From NCBI RefSeq assembly GCF_014656545.1, contig NZ_BNDS01000003.1, positions 64,606-128,605 of the forward strand: a stretch of DNA of 64,000 nt, given 5' to 3'. A program made the position numbers and the translations under genes. Shown here one piece after another: positions 55,005-63,251 of the stretch; position 1 is the stretch's first letter, and every line of letters begins with the position of its first letter. The notes beneath the pieces are model-generated. The model was not told where the DNA came from. It saw only the letters and a list, made by a program, of their open reading frames with translations, and ran no database searches. Source of the DNA: Neobacillus kokaensis (GTDB lineage Bacteria > Bacillota > Bacilli > Bacillales > Cytobacillaceae).

Positions 55005-57041
55005 ATGAATATCATGAAAAGGATGAACTACAAACAAAAGCTTATCTTATATTTTATTATCTGTAGCCTTTTAATTAGTTCTTTCCTTTTATATTCTCCT
55101 GAAACCCATGTTTTTTCAGCAACTGGCGAACCGGAAATAACGGTTATGACTCCAGCGGCAGAAGCAGTACTTGACGTTTCAACGGTTGAATTTACAGGGA
55201 AAGTTTCAGATGACCAGACGCCATCAAACGAATTGGTCATAAAGGTTTTTGAGCAGTCAGAGGATTCTGAGCAGCCCATTGATATTACAGATGACGGGAA
55301 GCTGACGATAACACCCAAGGCAGAATATGCTGATTTTACTTACTTAAACGAATTTAGTAACGGGATTCATAAGTTAACATTTTTTGTTTCCGATCAACAA
55401 GGGTTCAGTAGTAAGGTGGAACAAACGTTTACGGTCATGCTGCCAGAGAAGGTTCAAGGATCTGAGAGTGAAAACGCAGCAAGTGATGGGACAACGAATT
55501 CAGTGGAAACAACTGATGCCACTGTTGAAACAGCTAACAACCAGACAAATTTGGAAACGAATCTAAGACAGCCGGCTGCTATAGAATCTAGTACAGCTGA
55601 ATCTAGTACCAATAACCTAATTACAAATCAGCTTGATGCTAATGAATCAACTGGAAATCAGCCAGCTGTTGAAGAAATCGGTAATAGACCTTATATGACA
55701 AAGATGCTATTAATTCCTAAAGGTACTGAAAATGAATATGAACCAGACGGAAAGGTGCCTGATGGTTCCTTGCCTGCAGAAGATATGACGCGTGTACCAT
55801 TGGATTATCAAATTTTAATTGAAGTTAGAAGCGTGGGGAAAATCCCTGTAACTCAACCATTGATAACGGTTTTTGGAGAAGATAGTAATGGAAAAGAAAA
55901 GCTAATAAAGGAAGATATTAAGTTAAACGATAATATTACGGCATATGTTTATACCTATACATTTGATAATAATCTTTCGCCAGGTAAAACATATTCTGTT
56001 TATTTAGATCCTAATTTCGAAAATGACTCAAAATTTAAGATCATTCCAAGGTTTCTTAAATTTACAACGGTCAGCGCAAATCATCAAGATGTGAAAGGGT
56101 TTAGCCTCAAGGATGGTGAAACGATTGCTGACATACCGGATAGTCAAAGATCCATTGACTTTAATATCCACGGAAATTATTCAAATGTTACGAATGCTTG
56201 TGCCTATTGTCATAGTACTCATAATGGAAAAAATGCAACACTTGAAGGCGGTACAATAACAGCGAAAGCTGATAATCTATGTTTAGCGTGTCATGATGGA
56301 ACTCTGGCTAGTGCCGGCATACCGGCCGCAGAAAAGTATTATTCATCTGATTTTAAACATGCTCAGGGTCAAACAAAAGAAACGGCTGCCTGCACTAGTT
56401 GTCATAACCCACATATACCCGGGACACCTGACAACCCCAATAGTCTGAAAAGTGACAGCAGGTTAAAACCTTTTTCCTATAAAAAAGCAAGTTCAGCAAC
56501 TGGGGATGCTGAGGATTTCTCATTATGTTTTAGCTGTCACGATGGCTCAAAAGGTAAAGACATTAAGCAATATTACAAGAATGATAATTTCCTTAGCCAA
56601 TCCGGGCATAATCTTACAAAAACTGCTGACAGTGGCACCAAATTAATTGGTCAGCTGCCTTGTGCAGAATGTCATGAAACTCATGGTTCAAATAACATCC
56701 AAATGTTAAGGTCTAATCTCGGCAATATAGAACCAGCAAAAAATAAAAGTAAATTTTTAAAGGACGGGGGCGATTGGGATGCCTCCGCACAAAGAGAGTT
56801 CTGTTTAGCGTGTCATAATCCTGACAATAAAACAGTACTATATGGAAAAATTACAACGTTTATGGAGATAGATTCAGCAGGAAATCCTATTTCTGGGCAT
56901 CTCAAGGAGAATTATCAAATGTGCTCCCAGTGTCATGGAGGAGGTTCATTCATCGAAGCAGCACATGCTCCGAAAAAAATTCTTCAAACAACAAACTCGG
57001 AAGCTGTTACTTCGGAATCGGTGAATTTAGGTAGTCCATAA
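55005..57041 (+). CDS. Secreted heptaheme protein with Ig-like N-terminal region
   Basis: 678 residues. A signal peptide (hydrophobic 12-30, cleavage after HVFSA), then an Ig/cadherin-like domain (~40-145: TVMTPAAEAVLDVSTVEFTG ...), a Ser/Thr/Asn/Gln-rich linker (~148-225), a second beta domain (~228-365) and a C-terminal doubled-CXXCH region with seven motifs: CAYCH, CLACH, CTSCH, CFSCH, CAECH, CLACH, CSQCH (~400-650). No anchor motif. The long linker could let the heme domain extend through the wall. Its own terminator at 57041-57072. Confidence 0.83.
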   Translation: MNIMKRMNYKQKLILYFIICSLLISSFLLYSPETHVFSATGEPEITVMTPAAEAVLDVSTVEFTGKVSDDQTPSNELVIKVFEQSEDSEQPIDITDDGKLTITPKAEYADFTYLNEFSNGIHKLTFFVSDQQGFSSKVEQTFTVMLPEKVQGSESENAASDGTTNSVETTDATVETANNQTNLETNLRQPAAIESSTAESSTNNLITNQLDANESTGNQPAVEEIGNRPYMTKMLLIPKGTENEYEPDGKVPDGSLPAEDMTRVPLDYQILIEVRSVGKIPVTQPLITVFGEDSNGKEKLIKEDIKLNDNITAYVYTYTFDNNLSPGKTYSVYLDPNFENDSKFKIIPRFLKFTTVSANHQDVKGFSLKDGETIADIPDSQRSIDFNIHGNYSNVTNACAYCHSTHNGKNATLEGGTITAKADNLCLACHDGTLASAGIPAAEKYYSSDFKHAQGQTKETAACTSCHNPHIPGTPDNPNSLKSDSRLKPFSYKKASSATGDAEDFSLCFSCHDGSKGKDIKQYYKNDNFLSQSGHNLTKTADSGTKLIGQLPCAECHETHGSNNIQMLRSNLGNIEPAKNKSKFLKDGGDWDASAQREFCLACHNPDNKTVLYGKITTFMEIDSAGNPISGHLKENYQMCSQCHGGGSFIEAAHAPKKILQTTNSEAVTSESVNLGSP

Positions 57042-57072
57042 AAAACGAGGGGATATCCTCTCGTTTTTTTTA
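57041..57072 (+). terminator. Rho-independent terminator after heptaheme gene
   Basis: AAAACGAGGGGA-TA-TCCTCTCGTTTTTTTT, one G-U pair in the stem. Confidence 0.88.
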
Positions 57073-57075
57073 ATT

Positions 57076-57105
57076 TTGAATTCCTCCCCATTCTCAAGTT
57101 ATAAT
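57076..57105 (+). promoter_or_regulatory. Sigma-A promoter for prfB
   Basis: TTGAAT, 18-base spacer, TATAAT; prfB ATG is 75 bases downstream. Confidence 0.6.
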
Positions 57106-57179
57106 AGATAATGGACAAAAACAGACTTGGATATTTCGAATAAAATATTGATTATTTATCATTTATAGAGGTGGAAAAT

Positions 57180-58281
57180 ATGGAACTAGCGGAAATTCGC
57201 AATACACTTGAAAAAATGGCTGTTACATTGGCGGACTTTAGGGGGTCTCTTTGACCTGGAAAATAAGGAAGCCAGAATAGCTGAATTAGACGATGTTATG
57301 CTGCAGCCTGATTTTTGGAATGACCAGCAGGAGGCACAAAAGGTCATTAGCGAGGCTAATGGATTAAAGGATCAGGTTAATGAATTTTATAACTTGAATG
57401 AAACATTTGAAAATCTTGAATTAACATATGAACTTGTTAAGGAAGAAGCAGATGCCGAATTGCAGGCAGAGCTTGAGGAGGAATTACAGCAGCTATCGAG
57501 CCGCTTAAATGACTTTGAATTACAGCTTCTTCTAAGTGATGAATATGATAAAAATAATGCCATCTTAGAGCTGCACCCAGGTGCTGGCGGTACGGAGTCA
57601 CAGGATTGGGGCTCAATGCTTTTGCGGATGTACACGCGCTGGGCTGAAAGTAAGGGCTTCAAGGTTGTTACCCTCGATTACCTGCCTGGTGATGAGGCTG
57701 GGATTAAGAGTGTTACCCTTGGTATCAATGGTCATAATGCATATGGCTATTTAAAAGCTGAAAAAGGCGTTCACCGCCTAGTCCGGATTTCTCCATTTGA
57801 TTCGTCAGGACGTCGTCATACTTCATTCGTTTCCTGTGACGTGATGCCGGAATTTAATGATGAAATTGAAATTGAGATTCGTACGGAGGACTTACGGATT
57901 GATACGTACCGTGCGAGCGGTGCCGGAGGACAGCATATCAATAAAACCGAATCTGCGGTTCGAATCACACACACACCAACAGGGATTGTTGTCTCCTGCC
58001 AAACGGAGCGTTCGCAAATTCAAAACCGGGAACATGCGATGAAAATGTTAAAAGCGAAACTCTACCAACGGGAACTGGAAGAGAAGGAAAAAGCGCTTGC
58101 GGAAATTCGGGGCGAACAAAAGGAAATCGGTTGGGGCAGTCAAATTCGCTCCTACGTCTTCCATCCATATTCAATGGTAAAAGACCATCGTACAGGTACC
58201 GAGACTGGTAACGTTCAAGCGGTAATGGACGGGGATATTGATCAGTTTATCAATGCCTATCTTCGTTCGAGAATTTCATAA
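57180..58281 (+). CDS. prfB: Peptide chain release factor 2, with programmed +1 frameshift
   Basis: The gene starts at ATG 57180 behind AGAGGTGG. Codons 1-24 end at CTT (57249-57251), followed by an in-frame TGA at 57252-57254. Skipping T57252 continues in the +1 frame at GAC (57253) to the stop at 58281, giving about 366 residues. The SD-like AGGGGG at 57240-57245 and CTT-TGA-C are the canonical RF2 autoregulatory signal: low RF2 favours frameshifting. RF2 motifs are [15 protein letters not shown] (SPF tripeptide for UGA/UAA) and [11 protein letters not shown] (catalytic GGQ). A reader that ignores the frameshift would wrongly start the gene inside it. Confidence 0.96.
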
Positions 58282-58291
58282 TGAAATGTTT

Positions 58292-58328
58292 AAGTCTATG
58301 CTGACTCCAGCATAGGCTTGTTTTTTTG
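58292..58328 (+). terminator. Rho-independent terminator after prfB
   Basis: CTATGCTG-ACTC-CAGCATAG followed by GCTTGTTTTTTT. Confidence 0.9.
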
Positions 58329-58494
58329 GAAATGGCGAGTAAAATATAGCTTTTCAATCTTTTCATGAAACCCCCTTTAATAGCAAATGCTATAAAAAAT
58401 TTATTACTTTAACACGGCAGATTGCTGGCATTTACACCAATTTTTACCCGTGTTATACTCACTTCGGTTAAAAGCTTTCAGAGGGGAATCATAC

Positions 58495-59361
58495 ATGAAT
58501 CGAATTAATCATTTTACAGAAGCAAATCCAAAAATACGAATTGTAATGGATTATTTACTGGTCTTAATTGGCTCAGCCATTATTGCGATTTCATTCAACG
58601 CTTTTTTACTTCCGAACAAGGTTGCATCAGGCGGTGTAAGTGGAATTAGTACAATTTTAAAGTCCGTGCTTGGCTTGGAGCCGGCATATGTACAATGGGC
58701 CTTTAACATTCCATTATTTATCGCTGGAGTAATTCTTTTAGGAAAACACTATGGTGCCAAAACATTGGCAGGGACTGTTTTTCTGCCGTTTGTGGTATTT
58801 TTAACAAAAAGCTGGGAGCCATGGACGCATGATGCCTTGCTGGGAGCTTTATTTGGCGGTATTGGTGTAGGTCTGGGACTTGGGATCGTGTTCCGCGGAA
58901 ATGCCTCTACTGGGGGAACCGATTTAGCTGCACAGATTGTCCATAAATATACCGGTTTTACGCTAGGTAGATGTGTTGTGATGATAGACGGACTTATTGT
59001 TTTAACCGCGGCAATCGTTTTTGACATAGAAAAAGCTCTCTATGCCTTAATCGGCCTGTATGTTACCAGTAAAACGATTGACCTAATCCAGGTCGGCTTC
59101 GGCAGGTCGAAGATGGCGATGATCATCACTAATAAGCAGGATGAAGTACGTGAGGGGATATTAAACAAAATTGACCGTGGTGTCACGAAACTATCGGCAT
59201 TTGGTGGATTTACCGACCATGAACGCCCGGTATTGATGTGTGTCGTTGATCAAACGGAGTTCACAAAATTGAAACAATTGGTTAAAGGCCTTGATCCATC
59301 AGCGTTTGTCGTCGTTATGGACGCGGCAGAGGTGTTAGGAGAGGGTTTCAAACGAGGATAA
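58495..59361 (+). CDS. yvjA: YitT-family (DUF161/DUF2179) membrane protein
   Basis: 288 residues from ATG 58495 (GAGGGG upstream; the frame is open from 58450). Five or so transmembrane helices with the family motifs NAFLLPNKVASGGVSGIST near 37 and FRGNASTGGTDLAAQI near 139, then a cytoplasmic DUF2179 domain (~205-285: MAMIITNKQDEV..., GVTKLSAFGGFT). Function unknown in most family members. Its place between prfB and cccB matches yvjA in B. subtilis. Confidence 0.88.
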   Translation: MNRINHFTEANPKIRIVMDYLLVLIGSAIIAISFNAFLLPNKVASGGVSGISTILKSVLGLEPAYVQWAFNIPLFIAGVILLGKHYGAKTLAGTVFLPFVVFLTKSWEPWTHDALLGALFGGIGVGLGLGIVFRGNASTGGTDLAAQIVHKYTGFTLGRCVVMIDGLIVLTAAIVFDIEKALYALIGLYVTSKTIDLIQVGFGRSKMAMIITNKQDEVREGILNKIDRGVTKLSAFGGFTDHERPVLMCVVDQTEFTKLKQLVKGLDPSAFVVVMDAAEVLGEGFKRG

Positions 59362-59364
59362 TGT

Positions 59365-59373
59365 TGGTATAAT
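59365..59373 (+). promoter_or_regulatory. Extended -10 element for cccB
   Basis: TG-G-TATAAT just after the yvjA stop, 42 bases before the cccB ATG. Confidence 0.45.
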
Positions 59374-59414
59374 TAAGCAGTGATGGCACTATTTTCACAT
59401 TAGGGGGAGTGGCA

Positions 59415-59732
59415 ATGAAGAAAAAACTAGGAACAATTATATTTGGAGCTGCTATGGTAATGGGATTAGCTGCATGCGGCGGCGGTTCTGATGATGGTGA
59501 AAAAGATACCGCATCAGCCGGAGCGGCAAAGATTGTTGATCAAAAATGTTCAAGCTGTCATGGCGGCGATCTTAAAGGAGGTATGGGCCCAGATTTAACA
59601 AAGGTTGGGTCTAAATACTCAAAGGATGAAATCTTAGATATTCTCAAAAACGGTAAAGGCTCAATGCCGCCTGGTGTCGTTTCAGGTGACGATGCTGACC
59701 AGGTTGCTCAATGGCTTGCAGAAAAAAAATAA
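59415..59732 (+). CDS. cccB: Cytochrome c-551 lipoprotein
   Basis: 105 residues from ATG 59415 (GGGGGAG upstream). Lipobox GLAAC (Cys ~18-20), a Gly/Ser/Asp linker, and one class I cytochrome c domain with CSSCH and the distal Met ligand in GSMPPG. It is a membrane-tethered single-heme electron carrier on the outer face. Conserved position in Bacillus and independent of the multiheme cluster upstream, although both need the same cytochrome c maturation. Confidence 0.93.
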   Translation: MKKKLGTIIFGAAMVMGLAACGGGSDDGEKDTASAGAAKIVDQKCSSCHGGDLKGGMGPDLTKVGSKYSKDEILDILKNGKGSMPPGVVSGDDADQVAQWLAEKK

Positions 59733-59740
59733 GATATTAG

Positions 59741-59774
59741 AAAACACTCTGTCATTTCGGCAGAGTGTTTTTTT
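59741..59774 (+). terminator. Rho-independent terminator after cccB
   Basis: AAAACACTCTG ... CAGAGTGTTTTTTT. Confidence 0.9.
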
Positions 59775-59916
59775 GTCGAAAAACTCCTATTGCAAGTTCG
59801 ACAAAATGAACGACCTGCATGTAAAAAATCTTGCCATTGATGGAGAGAATTGTAAGGATTTGTATTGTTTGAAACGAAACTGTAATATTTTTTTAGCTTT
59901 TTTTGCCGATTTTTGA

Positions 59917-59925
59917 TGTTATAAT
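59917..59925 (+). promoter_or_regulatory. Extended -10 element for ftsEX
   Basis: TGTTATAAT, about 112 bases before the ftsE ATG. The 59775-60037 spacer shows no other gene. Confidence 0.45.
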
Positions 59926-60037
59926 AGAGCCATGCGAAATTATGCACAATATGTTTGTTATTTTGGTCCGTTTTGAAGAAATAAATAGAAAATTGTCGAA
60001 TAAATGTTATTCAACAATAATAATATGGGTGATAATT

Positions 60038-60724
60038 ATGATCGAGATGCAAGAGGTATATAAGAAGTACCCGAATGGTGTAACTGCGATAAATGGTATT
60101 GATGTCCGCATTAATCAAGGAGAATTTGTCTATGTCGTTGGTCCTAGCGGTGCTGGGAAATCGACATTTATTAAGATGATGTACCGTGAGGAAGTACCTA
60201 CTTCCGGGACGATTTTAATGAACGGTGTCAATCTAGCAAAATTAAAGATGAAAAAGGTGCCGCTATACCGCCGTAATATCGGAGTAGTTTTCCAAGACTA
60301 TAAGCTGCTCCCTACTCTTACAGTCTATGAGAACGTGGCCTTTGCCTTAGAAGTAATCGAAGCTCCGCAAAAGTATATTAAGAAGAGAGTTATGGAGGTC
60401 CTTGACCTTGTCGGTTTAAAGCATAAGGCAAGAATGCTTCCAAATGAACTTTCCGGCGGCGAGCAGCAGCGTGTATCCATCGCCCGCTCCATCGTTAACT
60501 CACCGAAAGTGGTGATCGCGGACGAGCCTACCGGAAACCTTGACCCCGAAACAACGTGGGAAATTATGAAAATTTTTGAAGAGATTAATAATCGAGGAAC
60601 AACGATGGTAATGGCGACCCATAACAGAGATATTGTTAATACACTGAAGCGTCGTGTAATCGCCATTGAAGGCGGAAAAATTGTTCGTGATGAGCAAAGA
60701 GGTGAATACGGTTATGAAAATTAG
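60038..60724 (+). CDS. ftsE: Cell-division ABC transporter ATPase FtsE
   Basis: 228 residues from ATG 60038, with GGGTGAT upstream; the open frame further upstream has no ribosome binding site. Walker A GPSGAGKST near 36, signature LSGGEQQR near 136, Walker B VVIADEPTGNLDPE near 157. With FtsX it controls extracellular peptidoglycan hydrolases in response to division or elongation. It overlaps ftsX by 11 bases. Confidence 0.95.
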   Translation: MIEMQEVYKKYPNGVTAINGIDVRINQGEFVYVVGPSGAGKSTFIKMMYREEVPTSGTILMNGVNLAKLKMKKVPLYRRNIGVVFQDYKLLPTLTVYENVAFALEVIEAPQKYIKKRVMEVLDLVGLKHKARMLPNELSGGEQQRVSIARSIVNSPKVVIADEPTGNLDPETTWEIMKIFEEINNRGTTMVMATHNRDIVNTLKRRVIAIEGGKIVRDEQRGEYGYEN

Positions 60725-61607
60725 CACTATTGGCCGCCACGCCCGTGAAAGCATCAAAAGTCTTAGTAGAAATGCCTGGATGACATTCGCCTCCGTAAGT
60801 GCCGTGACGGTAACGCTCATATTAGTCGGTGTCTTTTTCGTTCTCATGATGAATTTAAATACAGTAGCTCAAACTGTCGAAGAGGACGTGCAAATCCGCG
60901 TTCACATTGATGTTGCGGCAAATAAGCATGATCAAGATACATTAAAGGCTGCGCTTCAGACGATTCCTGAAGTTAAATCGGTTAAGTTCTCTTCTAAGGA
61001 ACAAGAATTGAAAGAACTAGTAAAAAGTATGGGTGAGGAAGGAAAGGCGTTCAAGCTTTTTGAACAGGATAATCCGTTAAATGACGTGTTCATTGTTAAA
61101 ACGAAAAAACCTACGGATACAATGAAGGCAGCTTCCAAAATTGAAAAACTCAATTTTGTGGCAAAAGTAAAATATGGTCAAGACAAAGTAGAAAAGCTGT
61201 TTAAGTTTATTAAGGCAAGCCGAAACGTTGGCGTAGTTCTCATTATCGGTTTGTTCTTTACGGCGATTTTCCTAATCTCAAATACGATTAAAATAACCAT
61301 TATTGCTAGACGGAGAGAAATTAAGATTATGAGGTTAGTAGGGGCGACCAATTCATTTATTCGCTGGCCGTTTTTCCTTGAAGGGCTTTGGCTGGGGATA
61401 TTAGGTTCGATCCTGCCAATAATCCTTATTTCGATTGCATATTATCGTGCTTTTGATTATGTAAATCCTAAGCTTGAAGGTACATTTATCAAGATTCTGC
61501 CATTTGATCCATTCATGTATCAGGTAGCCGGCATTCTTCTGTTAATGGGTGCTTTGATTGGTGTTTGGGGCAGCTTGATGTCCGTAAGGAAATTTTTAAA
61601 GGTATAA
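60714..61607 (+). CDS. ftsX: Cell-division ABC transporter permease FtsX
   Basis: 297 residues from ATG 60714 (AGAGGTG upstream). An N-terminal transmembrane helix, an extracellular domain (~50-165), then three C-terminal helices with the ARRREIKIMRLVGATNSFIRWPF MacB/FtsX signature near 199. It transmits FtsE ATP turnover to hydrolases outside. Overlap with ftsE indicates coupled translation. Confidence 0.95.
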   Translation: MKISTIGRHARESIKSLSRNAWMTFASVSAVTVTLILVGVFFVLMMNLNTVAQTVEEDVQIRVHIDVAANKHDQDTLKAALQTIPEVKSVKFSSKEQELKELVKSMGEEGKAFKLFEQDNPLNDVFIVKTKKPTDTMKAASKIEKLNFVAKVKYGQDKVEKLFKFIKASRNVGVVLIIGLFFTAIFLISNTIKITIIARRREIKIMRLVGATNSFIRWPFFLEGLWLGILGSILPIILISIAYYRAFDYVNPKLEGTFIKILPFDPFMYQVAGILLLMGALIGVWGSLMSVRKFLKV

Positions 61608-61617
61608 TCCGGGAGAT

Positions 61618-61651
61618 CAGGAAGGGGCTGTTTTGTCGTCCCTCCTGTTTT
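61618..61651 (+). terminator. Probable terminator after ftsX
   Basis: CAGGAAGGG ... CCCTCCTG (one bulge) followed by TTTTC. Moderate quality. Confidence 0.55.
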
Positions 61652-61754
61652 CATTGTTTTACATGATATACCCTTTTTTAAGGCTTTAAAACGACATACA
61701 GATAAACAACGATTTACCTGTACATAAAGAGGTAGAAATGGGAGGAAAAATCGG

Positions 61755-63041
61755 ATGAAGAAGACAGTCCTAACGCTTACCGTTGCAGCAACGGTCGGCC
61801 TGGGTACGATGTTTGGCGGAAGTCCAGAAAAGATAGAAGCAGCATCGTCATCAAAATTAAATGAAATTCAAAACCAACGTTCGGGTGTAAAAACTAATAT
61901 TAATAAAGCGAATGAGAAAATCAGCAATCTACAAAAACAGCAGTCAGCTGTAAATAATGATTTAGAGCGAATTGATCTTGCGATTAGTGATATAACCGAT
62001 AAAATTAGTGACAAAAATACTAAAATTAAAGAAACAAAAACAGAGATTAATAAGCTAAAAGGTGACATTAAGGTAATCAAGGATCGAATGGAAAAGCGCA
62101 GTGAGCTATTAAAAGAACGCGCCCGCAGCTACCAGGAAAATGGCGGTGCGGTCAACTACCTTGACGTATTATTTGGGGCCCAAAGCTTTAATGATTTCAT
62201 TGATAGGGCCAATGCAGTTGCTACATTAGTGATAGCAGACCAGGAAATTTTTAAGCAGCATGAAGCAGACAAAATAGAGCTAGAGAAAAAGGAAGCAAAA
62301 GTAAAAAAGGATCTTGCCGGGCTTGAGACGATGTTGGCTGACTTAAAGGAAATGAATCAGCAGTTAAGTGCGCAGCGGGCGGAAAAAAATAAATTACTTG
62401 CGAAATTAAAGAAAGAAGAAAGTGAAGCTCACGAGTATGTGATTGGTTTACAAGAAAAAGAAGGAATTCTTGCAGCACAGGAAGCAGCAATTCAACGGGC
62501 AATTAAGGCTGAGGAAGAGCGCCAGGCTAGAGCGGCAGCTGAGGCCAAAAAGGCTGCTGAAGCAAGACAAAAGCAATCATCAGGTTCTAGTTCAGGAAGC
62601 AGCAGTGCCGGGGCTGTTTCAGCAGCGCCAGCAGCACCAGCAGTTTCTGGCGGCAGCTTTACACGACCGGCAGCTGGTGTGATAACTTCAACTTATGGTG
62701 CGCGCTGGGGAACATTCCACTGGGGCGTTGACATTGCTCAAGGCGGTCCGGTTCCAATTGTAGCTGCAGCAGACGGAGAAGTATATGTTTCACATTACTC
62801 ATCAAGCTACGGAAATGTCGTCTATATTTTGCATAATATTAACGGACAAATGTACACAACCGTTTATGCCCATATGAGAACACGCATGGTTGGCGCAGGA
62901 CAGCACGTAAGCAAAGGACAGCAGATTGGTGTCATGGGTAATACTGGTGATTCTCAAGGGCAGCATCTTCACTTTGAATTATACAAAGGACGCTGGCAAT
63001 ACCATTCAGCCATCAACCCAATGGGTATTGTCCCATTGTAA
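61755..63041 (+). CDS. Coiled-coil M23 peptidoglycan endopeptidase (EnvC/PcsB-like architecture)
   Basis: 428 residues: signal peptide (cleavage near EAA, ~30), a long coiled coil (~35-265), an Ala/Ser-rich linker and a C-terminal LytM/M23 domain. Zinc ligands are visible: H and D in HWGVD near 323, HLHFE near 405 for the HxH, plus YAHM near 373. Coiled-coil hydrolases of this kind are the partners that FtsX activates. B. subtilis FtsEX uses CwlO, with a different catalytic domain. GGGAGG before the ATG. Followed by a strong terminator. Confidence 0.88.
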   Translation: MKKTVLTLTVAATVGLGTMFGGSPEKIEAASSSKLNEIQNQRSGVKTNINKANEKISNLQKQQSAVNNDLERIDLAISDITDKISDKNTKIKETKTEINKLKGDIKVIKDRMEKRSELLKERARSYQENGGAVNYLDVLFGAQSFNDFIDRANAVATLVIADQEIFKQHEADKIELEKKEAKVKKDLAGLETMLADLKEMNQQLSAQRAEKNKLLAKLKKEESEAHEYVIGLQEKEGILAAQEAAIQRAIKAEEERQARAAAEAKKAAEARQKQSSGSSSGSSSAGAVSAAPAAPAVSGGSFTRPAAGVITSTYGARWGTFHWGVDIAQGGPVPIVAAADGEVYVSHYSSSYGNVVYILHNINGQMYTTVYAHMRTRMVGAGQHVSKGQQIGVMGNTGDSQGQHLHFELYKGRWQYHSAINPMGIVPL

Positions 63042-63042
63042 A

Positions 63043-63075
63043 AAGGGCGAAGCATTATGCTTCGCTCTTTTTTTT
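63043..63075 (+). terminator. Rho-independent terminator after M23 gene
   Basis: GGGCGAAGCA ... TGCTTCGCTC followed by T9. Confidence 0.92.
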
Positions 63076-63086
63076 GCTCTCTTTTT

Positions 63087-63129
63087 GGTGTCAGGCACCA
63101 TGTGAATTTTTCACATGGTGCCTGACACC
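63087..63129. repeat. Perfect palindromic element containing GGTGTCAGGCACC
   Basis: GGTGTCAGGCACCATGTGAA, a 3-base TTT loop, and the exact 20-base reverse complement. The 13-base core also appears in comFA (40989-41001) and in the ywrD-like gene (45487-45499). It may be a dispersed intergenic element. Confidence 0.85.
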
Positions 63130-63251
63130 AATTATTCCTCTATGGAAAACTCATAACTCGTCCATTCTTTACATAACTATTATTATTGGGCATGAATTCG
63201 ATATGGTTTTAACAGAAGGATAGTTCGGGATTTTTTACAAGGAGGGGTTCG

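Noticed and set aside
57208-57252. Internal start for prfB near 57208
   Set aside because: The RF2 frameshift signal and the good ribosome binding site before ATG 57180 explain the reading frame better.
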